Shown here: piece by piece, positions 1 through 5,391 of the stretch
Layout: each line of letters opens with the position of its first letter
Position numbering within the stretch: the first letter of the stretch is position 1
DNA from: an uncultured Dermatophilus sp.
Lineage (GTDB): Bacteria > Actinomycetota > Actinomycetes > Actinomycetales > Dermatophilaceae
DNA length: 5,391 nt
Direction of reading: 5' to 3'
Assembly: GCA_945876925.1 (NCBI GenBank)
Contig: CAMCQD010000151.1
Coordinates: 1 to 5,391 of the forward strand
Translations under genes and position numbers: made by a program
Notes under the pieces: generated by a model
What the model saw: the letters and a program-made list of their open reading frames with translations, nothing else
Databases searched by the model: none
What the model was told of the DNA's origin: nothing

Positions 1-825
1 TTCTGCTGGAGTGTGGAGGCTCCAGCCTCTCGGGGCACCGGGGGCTGCCAGGCCGGTCGCGGCGGCGTCCCCGGGCGTCCCGGCAGCGCGGGCCGCCTGG
101 TCACCGGCAGCGGCAGGGCTCGCGGCGGAAGCGGGAGCGGAGGTTGCGGCGGCGCCGCTGAGTACCTCGCCGACGGTGCCGCCGGCCAGCCCGGCACCGG
201 TAGCGCTGGCGGCACCGCTAGCCCCGGAAGCGCTGGCACCGGTAGCACCAGCTGCCCCGGTAACCCCGCCGGTTCCAGTGACACGGACCCCGGTGGCGCT
301 GGCCGCATCGGCTGCCGGGACGGCAACGGTGACGGCGTCAGCCGTGACGGAACCGCCAGCCCCGGCGGGACCGCCCCGGACGGGACCGGTGTCCGGCGTC
401 TCTGCCGGGGTGCTGCCGGGCACGTTGCCGGCTACGGCGGGGGCGCCCAGTCCGCTCCCGGCTCCGGTGAGCATGGCCCCGGCGAGCAGCGGCAGCTCGG
501 GCAACGTCGCCGGTGCCGTCGCGGCGGCGGCTCCGGTGTCCTCGCCGGAGCTGTCCCCGGCGGCCTCCCCTAGGACCCCTGCGGGTCGTCCGGGGCGTCC
601 GGGCCATGTCTCGCCGGCGGCGCCGGTGGTTTTCTGGCCGGTCCCGGTGAGGGGGCGTTCGAGGGCGGCCAGCTGGGAGCGGGCCTCGCCGAGGACGCGA
701 TCGAAGGCCTCCCCGGGTGCGGTGGTTCCCGGGGCGGCCTGGTCAGCGCGGCCGGCCCGGGCGCGGCGGGTCACTTCGGCCGGTTCGGTCCCGGACCCGG
801 CGGTGACGGCATCGATCCTGGTCAT
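1..825 (-). CDS. fliK: Probable flagellar hook-length control protein FliK, N-terminal part (3' end outside window)
   Basis: An open frame of 275 codons starts at ATG 825-823 and reaches the left edge without a stop. The start overlaps the stop of the hydrolase gene by 4 bases (ATGA) and has purine-rich GAGG and AGGG upstream, so the start is well supported. The protein begins MTRIDAVTAG. It is low complexity: Ala and Gly make up about 45% of residues, there is no Cys and only one Lys, and I see no signal peptide or membrane segment. A short less repetitive stretch at residues 40-58 (AFDRVLGEARSQLAAL) looks helical. Residues 184-215 are a Gly/Ala/Ser/Thr repeat. FliK proteins have a variable, disordered N-terminal half used in hook measurement and a conserved C-terminal domain that switches export specificity through FlhB. 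Only the variable half can lie here, so the name rests on gene order (fliJ, hydrolase, fliK) and composition, not on a domain match. It could be another exported flagellar protein. Confidence 0.66.
   Translation of the reverse strand, partial: MTRIDAVTAGSGTEPAEVTRRARAGRADQAAPGTTAPGEAFDRVLGEARSQLAALERPLTGTGQKTTGAAGETWPGRPGRPAGVLGEAAGDSSGEDTGAAAATAPATLPELPLLAGAMLTGAGSGLGAPAVAGNVPGSTPAETPDTGPVRGGPAGAGGSVTADAVTVAVPAADAASATGVRVTGTGGVTGAAGATGASASGASGAASATGAGLAGGTVGEVLSGAAATSAPASAASPAAAGDQAARAAGTPGDAAATGLAAPGAPRGWSLHTPAE
181..276 (-). repeat. Low-complexity Gly/Ala/Ser/Thr-coding repeat inside the FliK-like gene
   Basis: Residues 184-215 of the FliK-like protein are built almost only of Gly, Ala, Ser and Thr in short units such as GAS, GAT and ATGA. 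The DNA shows matching short direct repeats: a 12-base unit GGCACCGGTAGC (plus strand) occurs at 193-204 and 235-246, and AGCGCTGGC occurs at 202-210 and 229-237. The copies are imperfectly spaced, so this is a degenerate repeat and not a clean tandem array. Such tracts can change length by slippage, which in a hook-length ruler protein would alter its length. Confidence 0.6.
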
Positions 826-2006
826 GCTGCCCTGCCTCGGAGGTTGGCCGTGATCTTGGCGACGTAGTTGCGGGTCTCGGCATATGGCGGGATGCCACCG
901 TATTTGCGGACGGCGCCGGGGCCGGCGTTGTAGGCGGCGAGCGCGAGGTCGACTGAGCCGAAGGTGCGCAGGTGGCTGCGCAGCAGCCGGGCGGCCCCAT
1001 CAACGGCCTGGGCCGGGTCGAAGGAGTTGGTCACCCCGAGTCCGCGGGCGGTGCCGGGCATGAGCTGCATGAGCCCGCGGGCTCCGGCGCTGCTGACCAC
1101 GCGCGGGTTGAAGTCGCTTTCCTGCTTGGCCACGGCGGCTAGCAGGTCGGCCGGCACTCCGTATTTCTCCTCGGCGGCCAGGAAGAGCTTCTGGTATGCC
1201 GCCGGTGCCTGGGCGAGCACCCGGCTGGCCGCGGCGGTGCTGGTGGTGCTCCGGGCTGCCGTGAGCGCGGCCGGTGCGCTGGCCGTGGCCGGGGTCCAGG
1301 CGCTGTCGGGCAGCACCCGGCGGATGGAGCTGAGGTTCTTGTGCAGCGGGGAGATCTTGATGACATCGCCGGTGCGCGGGGCGTGGATCATCTTGCCGTC
1401 GCCGAGGTAGATGCCGATGTGCGTGGCGGGGTTCCCGAAGGTGACCAGGTCGCCGGGGCGGGCGTCGGCGAGGCTGGCGACCTTGGTGCCGGAGTGCTGC
1501 TGGTCCTGGGAGACGCGCGGCAGCGAGATGCCGGCCTGCTTGTAGACCAGCTGCACGAAGCCGGAGCAGTCGAGGCCGGTGCTGGGGTTGGTGCCGCCCC
1601 ATTTATAGGGGACGCCGAGGTATTTCTTCGCGGTGGCGATGACCTGGCCGGCCCGGGTTCCGCCGGTGGCCGGGGCCTGCCCGGACGTGCCCTGGACGGC
1701 GGCCGCGCCGGTGGTCTCACCGGATCCGCTGGCTGCTGAGGTGCCGGAGGCGGCTCGCAGCACTGCTGCGGCGCCGGGCTTGAGCCGGGCTGTTCCGGGG
1801 ACGGCTGCCGGGTCCCAGATGAACGGGCGTTCCACGCTGGCGGCTGCGTCGTTGACCGTGGCCAGTGCGCTGGCGAGGGTGGCGTCGAATGAGCCGGTGG
1901 TGGTCGCCTGCCCTGTCGTGGCGGCGAAGGCGGGCGTGCCGAACATGGCGCGCAGCTGTGCCACGCGCGCCTGGGCGGCCGCGTATCCGGTGGCCTCGAC
2001 GGTCAT
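822..2006 (-). CDS. Flagellar-operon peptidoglycan hydrolase: NlpC/P60 (C40) endopeptidase fused to SLT lytic transglycosylase
   Basis: A 394-residue protein with two cell-wall-cutting domains. Residues about 116-233 are NlpC/P60: Cys147 in GLDCSGF is the expected nucleophile, with His196 (THIGIY) and His208 (MIHAP) completing the catalytic set; this family cuts peptide stems. Residues about 268-385 are an SLT domain: Glu296 (KQESDFNP) is the catalytic acid, followed by GLMQLMPGTA (311-320) and ALAAYNAGPGAV (355-366); this family cleaves the glycan strand to 1,6-anhydro products. Ala/Ser/Thr/Gly-rich linkers (about 84-118 and 236-267) separate the parts. Residues 1-60 form a weakly amphipathic region (AQARVAQLRAMFG) with no Sec signal peptide or membrane segment, so export through the flagellar type III apparatus is plausible but inferred. 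The ATG overlaps the fliJ stop (ATGA) and has a good ribosome site. The position suggests a job in opening peptidoglycan for the rod, like the muramidase domain of FlgJ. Both active sites look intact. Confidence 0.93.
   Translation of the reverse strand: MTVEATGYAAAQARVAQLRAMFGTPAFAATTGQATTTGSFDATLASALATVNDAAASVERPFIWDPAAVPGTARLKPGAAAVLRAASGTSAASGSGETTGAAAVQGTSGQAPATGGTRAGQVIATAKKYLGVPYKWGGTNPSTGLDCSGFVQLVYKQAGISLPRVSQDQQHSGTKVASLADARPGDLVTFGNPATHIGIYLGDGKMIHAPRTGDVIKISPLHKNLSSIRRVLPDSAWTPATASAPAALTAARSTTSTAAASRVLAQAPAAYQKLFLAAEEKYGVPADLLAAVAKQESDFNPRVVSSAGARGLMQLMPGTARGLGVTNSFDPAQAVDGAARLLRSHLRTFGSVDLALAAYNAGPGAVRKYGGIPPYAETRNYVAKITANLRGRAA
831..838 (-). promoter_or_regulatory. Ribosome binding site of the FliK-like gene
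   Basis: On the minus strand GAGGCAGG(G) precedes ATG 825-823, with GAGG at 9 bases and AGGG at about 4 bases spacing. Together with the ATGA overlap it supports translation of the low-complexity frame that follows. Confidence 0.5.
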
Positions 2007-2458
2007 CGGGCTCCCTTCTTCTTCCGGGAGCGGGCGCGTTCGCGCGCACCCGCAATGCTCTCTTCGGCAACACGCTGGTCTGCGGCCAGGATCCGGGCGT
2101 CGCGCTCTGCCCGGGCCCGTTCGATCAGGCGTTCCAGGCCCTGGGTGCGCATCGCCGCGACGGTGACCTCATCGAGCGCGGTTCGCCTTGTCTCCTCGGT
2201 GGTTTCGGCATGCCGCCCGGCGCGTACGACCTGCTCGGCGAGGCGCTGCCCGTGGAGTGCGTCGCGCATGAAACCATCGACCGTCGTCTCGGTATGTGAA
2301 CGTTTCATGGCGGCGAGGTGCGCCTGGCGGGCGGAGCCGAGTTGTTCCAGTGCGGCCCGGTGGTCGGCGTTGGCGGTGGCGAGTTTGGCCTTGGCCTTGT
2401 CTTCCTCGATCCGGCGCACCCGCAGCAGGGTGTCGTAGGGAGTGGTGAACCTGGCCAT
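2003..2458 (-). CDS. fliJ: Flagellar export protein FliJ
   Basis: A 151-residue, highly charged, almost entirely helical protein, close to the usual FliJ length of about 145-150. FliJ is the central stalk of the flagellar export ATPase, comparable to the gamma subunit of F1, and also passes export chaperones to FlhA. The N-terminus (FTTPYDTLLRVRRIEEDKAK) matches the family pattern of a short lead into a long coiled coil; two helices, about 10-55 and 70-140, are separated by a short break near TTVDGF (58-63). Residues 141-151 form a basic tail with three Lys and four Arg. The start ATG 2458-2456 overlaps the fliI stop by one base (TGATG), and its own stop overlaps the next ATG. FliJ diverges strongly between species, so the call rests on length, coiled-coil character, N-terminal pattern and its place directly after fliI. 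Confidence 0.9.
   Translation of the reverse strand: MARFTTPYDTLLRVRRIEEDKAKAKLATANADHRAALEQLGSARQAHLAAMKRSHTETTVDGFMRDALHGQRLAEQVVRAGRHAETTEETRRTALDEVTVAAMRTQGLERLIERARAERDARILAADQRVAEESIAGARERARSRKKKGAR
2011..2020 (-). promoter_or_regulatory. Ribosome binding site of the NlpC/P60-SLT hydrolase gene
   Basis: On the minus strand the sequence AAGAAGGGAG lies 4 bases before ATG 2006-2004, inside the 3' end of fliJ. It is among the most purine-rich start-proximal sites in the window and supports this start over any internal one. It also encodes part of the basic Lys/Arg tail of FliJ. Confidence 0.55.
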
Positions 2459-3858
2459 CAGACCGCCGGGCCTGCGGCGGCGATGGCTTCCAGCTGGGCC
2501 CAGGCCTGCTCGTACGGGGTGAGGTCGTCCATGTCCTGGATGAGGAATTCGCTGATCTGCGGTGCCTGTTCCAGTGCCCGGTCGACTAGCGGGTTGGAGC
2601 CTTTGACGTAGGCGCCGATGTCGATGAGGTCGCGGGCGTCGCGCTGGGCGGCGAGGAGGCGGCGCAGCGTGGTGGCCGCGTCGCGCTGTTCGCGGGTGGT
2701 GAGGGCCTTGCTGGCCCGGCTGATCGATTCGAGTACGTCGATTGCCGGGAAGTGCCCGGAGGTGGCCAGTTTGCGGGAGAGCACGATGTGCCCGTCCAGG
2801 ATGGAGCGCACATTGTCGGCGATCGGGTCGTTGAGGTCATCGCCGTCGACGAGCACGGTGTACAGGCCGGTGATCGAGCCGGTGGCGGCCATCCCGGCGC
2901 GTTCCAGCAGGCGTGGCATGAGCCCGAAGACGCTCGGCGGGTAGCCGCGGGTGGCGGGGGGTTCGCCGGAGGCGAGGCCGACTTCGCGCTGGGCCATCGC
3001 CACGCGGGTGACCGAATCCATGCACAAGATGACGTCCTGGCCCTGGTCGCGGAACCATTCGGCGATCCGGGTGGCGGTGGAGGCGGCCCGCAGGCGCACG
3101 AGGGCGGGCTCGTCTGAGGTGGCGACCACGACCACTGATCGCGCCAGCCCCTGGGGCCCGAGGTCGCCTTCGACGAATTCGCGGACTTCCCGGCCGCGCT
3201 CACCGACCAGGGCGAGCACGCACACTGGCGCGGTCGAGCCGCGCACGATCATCGACAGCAGGCTCGACTTGCCCACCCCCGAGCCGGCGAAGATGCCCAG
3301 GCGCTGGCCTTTGCCGCAGGGGATGAGGGTGTCCAGGGCGCGGACGCCCAGCGGCATCGGGGTGCCGATCCGCTCGCGGTCCATGGCTGGCGGGGGGCTT
3401 CCCTCGGTGGTGACCAGGGTGACGTTGCTCAGCGGGGGGCCGCCGTCGATGGGGCGGCCGAGGGCGTCGACTACGCGGCCCAGCAGGCCCGGCCCGACCG
3501 GTACTTCGAGGGCGCCGCCGGTGGCGATGGCGGGGTTCCCGGCCCGGATCCCGCGCAGGCCGGAGACGGGCATGCAGGAGGCGTAGCCGTCGTGCAGGGC
3601 CACGACCTCGGCGATGAGGGGGCCTTCATCGCCGAGGATGCGTACCGCTTCACCGACTGCGAGCCGCAGGCCGGCGACGTCGATGGAAAGTCCCACGGCG
3701 CTGACGACGGTTCCGCGCGCTACCGGCTCGGTCGCGCGCAGCAGCTGCCTGCGCAGGCTGGCGTACGGCTCGCGGTCCGCCGGGCCAGGTTGCCGGACCG
3801 CCGGGGCGCTGGCCGGCGGGGCGCTGGCCGGCGGCGGAGCCGGGGGCGCGGTGCTCAC
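2458..3858 (-). CDS. fliI: Flagellum-specific type III export ATPase FliI
   Basis: A 466-residue ATPase that hydrolyses ATP at the base of the flagellar export gate and helps unload and unfold substrates. The Walker A loop is AGSGVGKSS at residues 191-199 (Lys197, Ser198). The catalytic Glu is Glu220 in GERGREV, Walker B ends at Asp281 (DVILCMDSVTR), and GYPPSVF (305-311) and the alpha/beta ATPase signature PAIDVLESIS (371-380) are present. All of these are typical of FliI/SctN. The N-terminal beta-barrel domain spans about 45-120 and the C-terminal helical domain about 385-460. Residues 1-25 are a Pro/Ala-rich extension with the pentapeptide PPASA twice. The start is GTG 3858-3856, overlapping the fliH stop by 4 bases, with GGAAAG 10 bases upstream. 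An injectisome homologue (SctN) is excluded by the fliG-fliH-fliJ context. The active-site residues are all intact. Confidence 0.97.
   Translation of the reverse strand: MSTAPPAPPPASAPPASAPAVRQPGPADREPYASLRRQLLRATEPVARGTVVSAVGLSIDVAGLRLAVGEAVRILGDEGPLIAEVVALHDGYASCMPVSGLRGIRAGNPAIATGGALEVPVGPGLLGRVVDALGRPIDGGPPLSNVTLVTTEGSPPPAMDRERIGTPMPLGVRALDTLIPCGKGQRLGIFAGSGVGKSSLLSMIVRGSTAPVCVLALVGERGREVREFVEGDLGPQGLARSVVVVATSDEPALVRLRAASTATRIAEWFRDQGQDVILCMDSVTRVAMAQREVGLASGEPPATRGYPPSVFGLMPRLLERAGMAATGSITGLYTVLVDGDDLNDPIADNVRSILDGHIVLSRKLATSGHFPAIDVLESISRASKALTTREQRDAATTLRRLLAAQRDARDLIDIGAYVKGSNPLVDRALEQAPQISEFLIQDMDDLTPYEQAWAQLEAIAAAGPAV
3802..3834 (-). repeat. 15-base tandem repeat (2.2 copies) at the 5' end of fliI
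   Basis: A 15-base unit is repeated exactly in 3802-3816 and 3817-3831 and continues for three more bases. In frame it encodes PPASA twice (FliI residues 9-18), so gain or loss of a unit keeps the reading frame. It lies in the nonconserved Pro/Ala-rich leader, upstream of the folded ATPase. Confidence 0.75.
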
Positions 3859-4610
3859 GGGTGCAGCACTTTCCGCACTGCGGCGAGGGCGTCGTCCAGG
3901 CAGCTCTCGACTTCGAGGTTCTCCGCCCGGGCCAGCGCGTCGCCGGGGGCCACGGAGTCGTCAGCGACGACTGTGAACGTTCCCGGTCCGGGCAGGGAGG
4001 CGAGGTATTCCTCGACCCGGGCGGCGTCGCGGGGGTTCAGGTACAGGGTGACTAGCACTTCCCGCGGGATGGATTCCAGGACGCGGCGTACCGCGTCCAG
4101 CGCGGCGCAGTCGCCGACCCGCAGGTGGTGCCCGGCCAGTTCCTCGGCGATGTCGACGGCGAGCCCGGCCACGAGGTCGCGCAGGTCACCGATGAGGGGG
4201 AGCTGGTAGTCCAGGGCGGCGCTCACGGCCTCCTGGGTGCTGAGGCGCAGCTGGGTCATCTGGTCGTGGAAGTCGGCCCGCTGGGCTTCGGCGACGAAGG
4301 CGAGGGCGGCGCGTTCGCGTTCCATGGCTGCCAGGCCTTCGGTGACGCCGTCGGCGTACCCGGCGGCCTTGCCCTGCTCGTACCCTTCGCGGCGGGCCTG
4401 CTCGCGGGCTTCCTCGACGAGTTCGTGCAGATGGGGGTCGACCAGGCGCGGGTCGGCGTAGGCGACCCCGGCGAACGGGGACAGCTCGAGGTCGGAGGTG
4501 AGCACTGCCTTGCGGGCGACTGCGGCGGCTTCGCCGGCGCGCAGCACGTACCCGGAGGGCACCGCCGCCGGGTCCGCGTGGTCGTGCGGGCCGGCCGGTG
4601 GCCTAGGCAA
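3855..4610 (-). CDS. fliH: Flagellar assembly protein FliH, regulator of the FliI ATPase
   Basis: A 251-residue protein. FliH binds the N-terminus of FliI as a dimer, restrains its ATPase activity and anchors it to the C-ring and export gate; it resembles the peripheral stalk of F/V-type ATPases. Visible parts are a Pro/Ala-rich N-terminus, a long charged helix from about 60 to 130 carrying five glycines exactly four apart (Gly76, 80, 84, 88, 92), and a C-terminal domain (about 135-251). GxxxG repeats in this helix are a known hallmark of FliH. The start is uncertain. TTG at 4610-4608 overlaps the fliG stop by 8 bases and has GGAG 12 bases upstream. The next candidate is GTG at 4562-4560, which would shorten the protein by 16 residues and leave a 40-base gap without a clear ribosome site. 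No other start lies between TTG and the upstream in-frame stop at 4682-4680. The 3' end overlaps fliI by 4 bases. Confidence 0.92.
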   Translation of the reverse strand: MPRPPAGPHDHADPAAVPSGYVLRAGEAAAVARKAVLTSDLELSPFAGVAYADPRLVDPHLHELVEEAREQARREGYEQGKAAGYADGVTEGLAAMERERAALAFVAEAQRADFHDQMTQLRLSTQEAVSAALDYQLPLIGDLRDLVAGLAVDIAEELAGHHLRVGDCAALDAVRRVLESIPREVLVTLYLNPRDAARVEEYLASLPGPGTFTVVADDSVAPGDALARAENLEVESCLDDALAAVRKVLHP

Positions 4611-5391
4611 CGAACTCGTCCGCTCCGCTGCGGGCGACGACGATCTCGCCGGCCTCCTCCAGCATCCGGATCTGGCGGATCACCACGGCCTGGGCTTCTT
4701 CGACCTGCTTGAGGCGCACCGGTCCCAGGATGCTGATCTCGTCGGCGAGGGCCAGGGCGGCCCGCTCGGACATGTTGCGGGTGATCTTCTCGCGGACGTC
4801 GTCGCGCACGCCCTTGAGCGCCACGGCGAGATCCTTGGAGTCGACTTTGCGGAGCACGACCTGCACGGCGCGGTCGTCCAGGCCGACGATGTCCTCGAAC
4901 ATGAACATGTGGGCGCGGACTTCCTCGGCTAGTTCCAGGTCGCGTTTCTCGAGTCCGTCCAGGATCATCCGCTCGGTGGTCCGGTCGGACTGGTTGATGA
5001 TGTCCACGAGGGGCTTGAGCCCGCCCACGGCGGTCGAGTCGGAGGCCTGCACCAGCGTGGATAGCCTGCGTTCCAGGTGCGATTCGACCTGCTTGACGAT
5101 CTCGGGGGTGGTCCGGTCCATGATGGCCAGGCGGTGGGCCACCTCGGACTGCACTTCGGGCAGCAGCCCGGAGAGCACGATGGCGGCCTGGTCGGCGGGC
5201 ATGTACGCGATCACCAGCGCGATGGTCTGCGGGTGCTCGTCGGACAGGTAGCTCAGCAGCAGCCGCGGTTCCACCCGGCGGAGGAACTCGAAGGGCATCT
5301 CGATCAGCGAGGCGGATAGCCGGTTCATCACCTCGGTGGCTTTTTCCTGGCCCATCGTGGCGACCAGTACTTCCTCGGCGACGGACACGCC
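4603..5391 (-). CDS. fliG: Flagellar motor switch protein FliG (5' end outside window)
   Basis: The frame enters from the right edge and runs 262 codons to TAG at 4605-4603. FliG sits on the cytoplasmic face of the MS ring, binds FliF and FliM, and converts ion flow through the stator into rotation. The visible part holds the middle domain with the EHPQ motif (visible residues 52-55), the conserved Gly-Gly (123-124), the hinge motif MFMF (162-165, MFVF in E. coli) and the C-terminal torque domain. The charged torque residues of E. coli FliG (Lys264, Arg281, Asp288, Asp289, Arg297) align with Lys193, Arg210, Asp217, Glu218 and Arg226, with the same spacing. By this alignment about 70 N-terminal residues, the FliF-binding domain, are missing. 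The GTG at 5388-5386 is an internal Val codon, not the start: the frame is open to base 5391. The C-terminus is complete and its stop overlaps the fliH start. Confidence 0.96.
   Translation of the reverse strand, partial: GVSVAEEVLVATMGQEKATEVMNRLSASLIEMPFEFLRRVEPRLLLSYLSDEHPQTIALVIAYMPADQAAIVLSGLLPEVQSEVAHRLAIMDRTTPEIVKQVESHLERRLSTLVQASDSTAVGGLKPLVDIINQSDRTTERMILDGLEKRDLELAEEVRAHMFMFEDIVGLDDRAVQVVLRKVDSKDLAVALKGVRDDVREKITRNMSERAALALADEISILGPVRLKQVEEAQAVVIRQIRMLEEAGEIVVARSGADEFVA
4623..4626 (-). promoter_or_regulatory. Possible ribosome binding site for fliH (TTG start)
   Basis: GGAG on the minus strand lies 12 bases before TTG 4610-4608, inside the 3' end of fliG. The spacing is on the long side. 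It nevertheless favours the TTG start over GTG 4562-4560, before which the sequence has no clear purine-rich site. Confidence 0.35.

Noticed and set aside
181..276. Possible collagen-like Gly-X-Y repeat in the FliK-like protein
   Set aside because: Only about four consecutive Gly-X-Y triplets occur and they contain no proline; the register breaks, so it is simple Gly/Ala/Ser/Thr low complexity.
11..853. 280-codon plus-strand open frame, rich in Ala/Pro/Val
   Set aside because: It is antisense to the FliK-like gene. The minus-strand frame has an ATGA overlap with the preceding gene, a ribosome site and operon context; the plus-strand frame has none of these, and its composition is what GC-rich antisense reading gives.
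1000..1602. 200-codon minus-strand frame, very Arg/His/Pro-rich
   Set aside because: It is an out-of-frame reading of the NlpC/P60-SLT gene. The Arg/Pro-rich composition is typical of a shifted frame in GC-rich coding DNA.
822..2006. Phage or conjugative-element lysin of the CwlT type
   Set aside because: The domain order differs, there is no integrase, relaxase or phage gene nearby, and the gene is locked by 4-base overlaps between flagellar genes.
2951..3586. 211-codon plus-strand open frame
   Set aside because: It lies entirely antisense to the FliI core, whose motifs are fully conserved, and its translation has no recognisable domain.
2458..3858. Virulence-type injectisome ATPase (SctN) or F1 beta subunit
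   Set aside because: Motifs fit FliI/SctN rather than F1, and the flanking fliG, fliH and fliJ settle it as flagellar.
3592..4712. Overlapping plus-strand frames of 195-205 codons opposite fliH and the 5' end of fliI
   Set aside because: They are antisense shadows without domain signals; the minus-strand genes here are recognisable and tightly packed.
1..5391. CRISPR arrays, tRNA or rRNA genes, insertion sequences, terminators
   Set aside because: I saw no spaced repeats, tRNA-like folds, transposase or terminal inverted repeats, and no hairpin followed by a T run; coding sequence fills the whole window.

Overview
The window is a stretch of a flagellar gene cluster from a GC-rich (roughly 70% G+C), flagellated bacterium. 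The most likely source is an actinomycete (Actinomycetota). This rests on the base composition, the Ala/Gly/Pro-rich proteins and a peptidoglycan hydrolase placed between fliJ and the presumed fliK. I cannot name the genus. Every gene I can support lies on the minus strand, so transcription runs from high to low coordinates.

Reading in the direction of transcription, the order is: fliG (5391-4603, its N-terminal part outside the window), fliH (4610-3855), fliI (3858-2458), fliJ (2458-2003), a two-domain peptidoglycan hydrolase with an NlpC/P60 peptidase followed by an SLT lytic transglycosylase (2006-822), and the 5' part of a low-complexity gene that is most likely fliK (825-1, running off the left edge). 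This last frame stays open to the window edge. Each gene overlaps the next by 1 to 8 bases (8, 4, 1, 4 and 4). There is no intergenic space, and I see no promoter, terminator, RNA gene, mobile element or CRISPR array. The layout is that of one operon with translational coupling.

The gene set forms a coherent working unit. FliG is the rotor and switch protein of the motor. FliI, FliH and FliJ form the cytoplasmic ATPase complex of the flagellar type III export apparatus. The NlpC/P60-SLT protein probably opens the peptidoglycan layer for the growing rod. It fills the role that the muramidase domain of FlgJ plays in many proteobacteria, but it has two different cell-wall-cutting domains. FliK would set hook length.

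The cluster is otherwise conventional, and I found no wholly new system. The points most worth a second look are the dual-activity hydrolase without a visible signal peptide, the very repetitive FliK-like N-terminus, the perfect run of GxxxG steps in FliH, and the Pro/Ala repeat at the FliI N-terminus. All long plus-strand frames are antisense shadows typical of GC-rich DNA.
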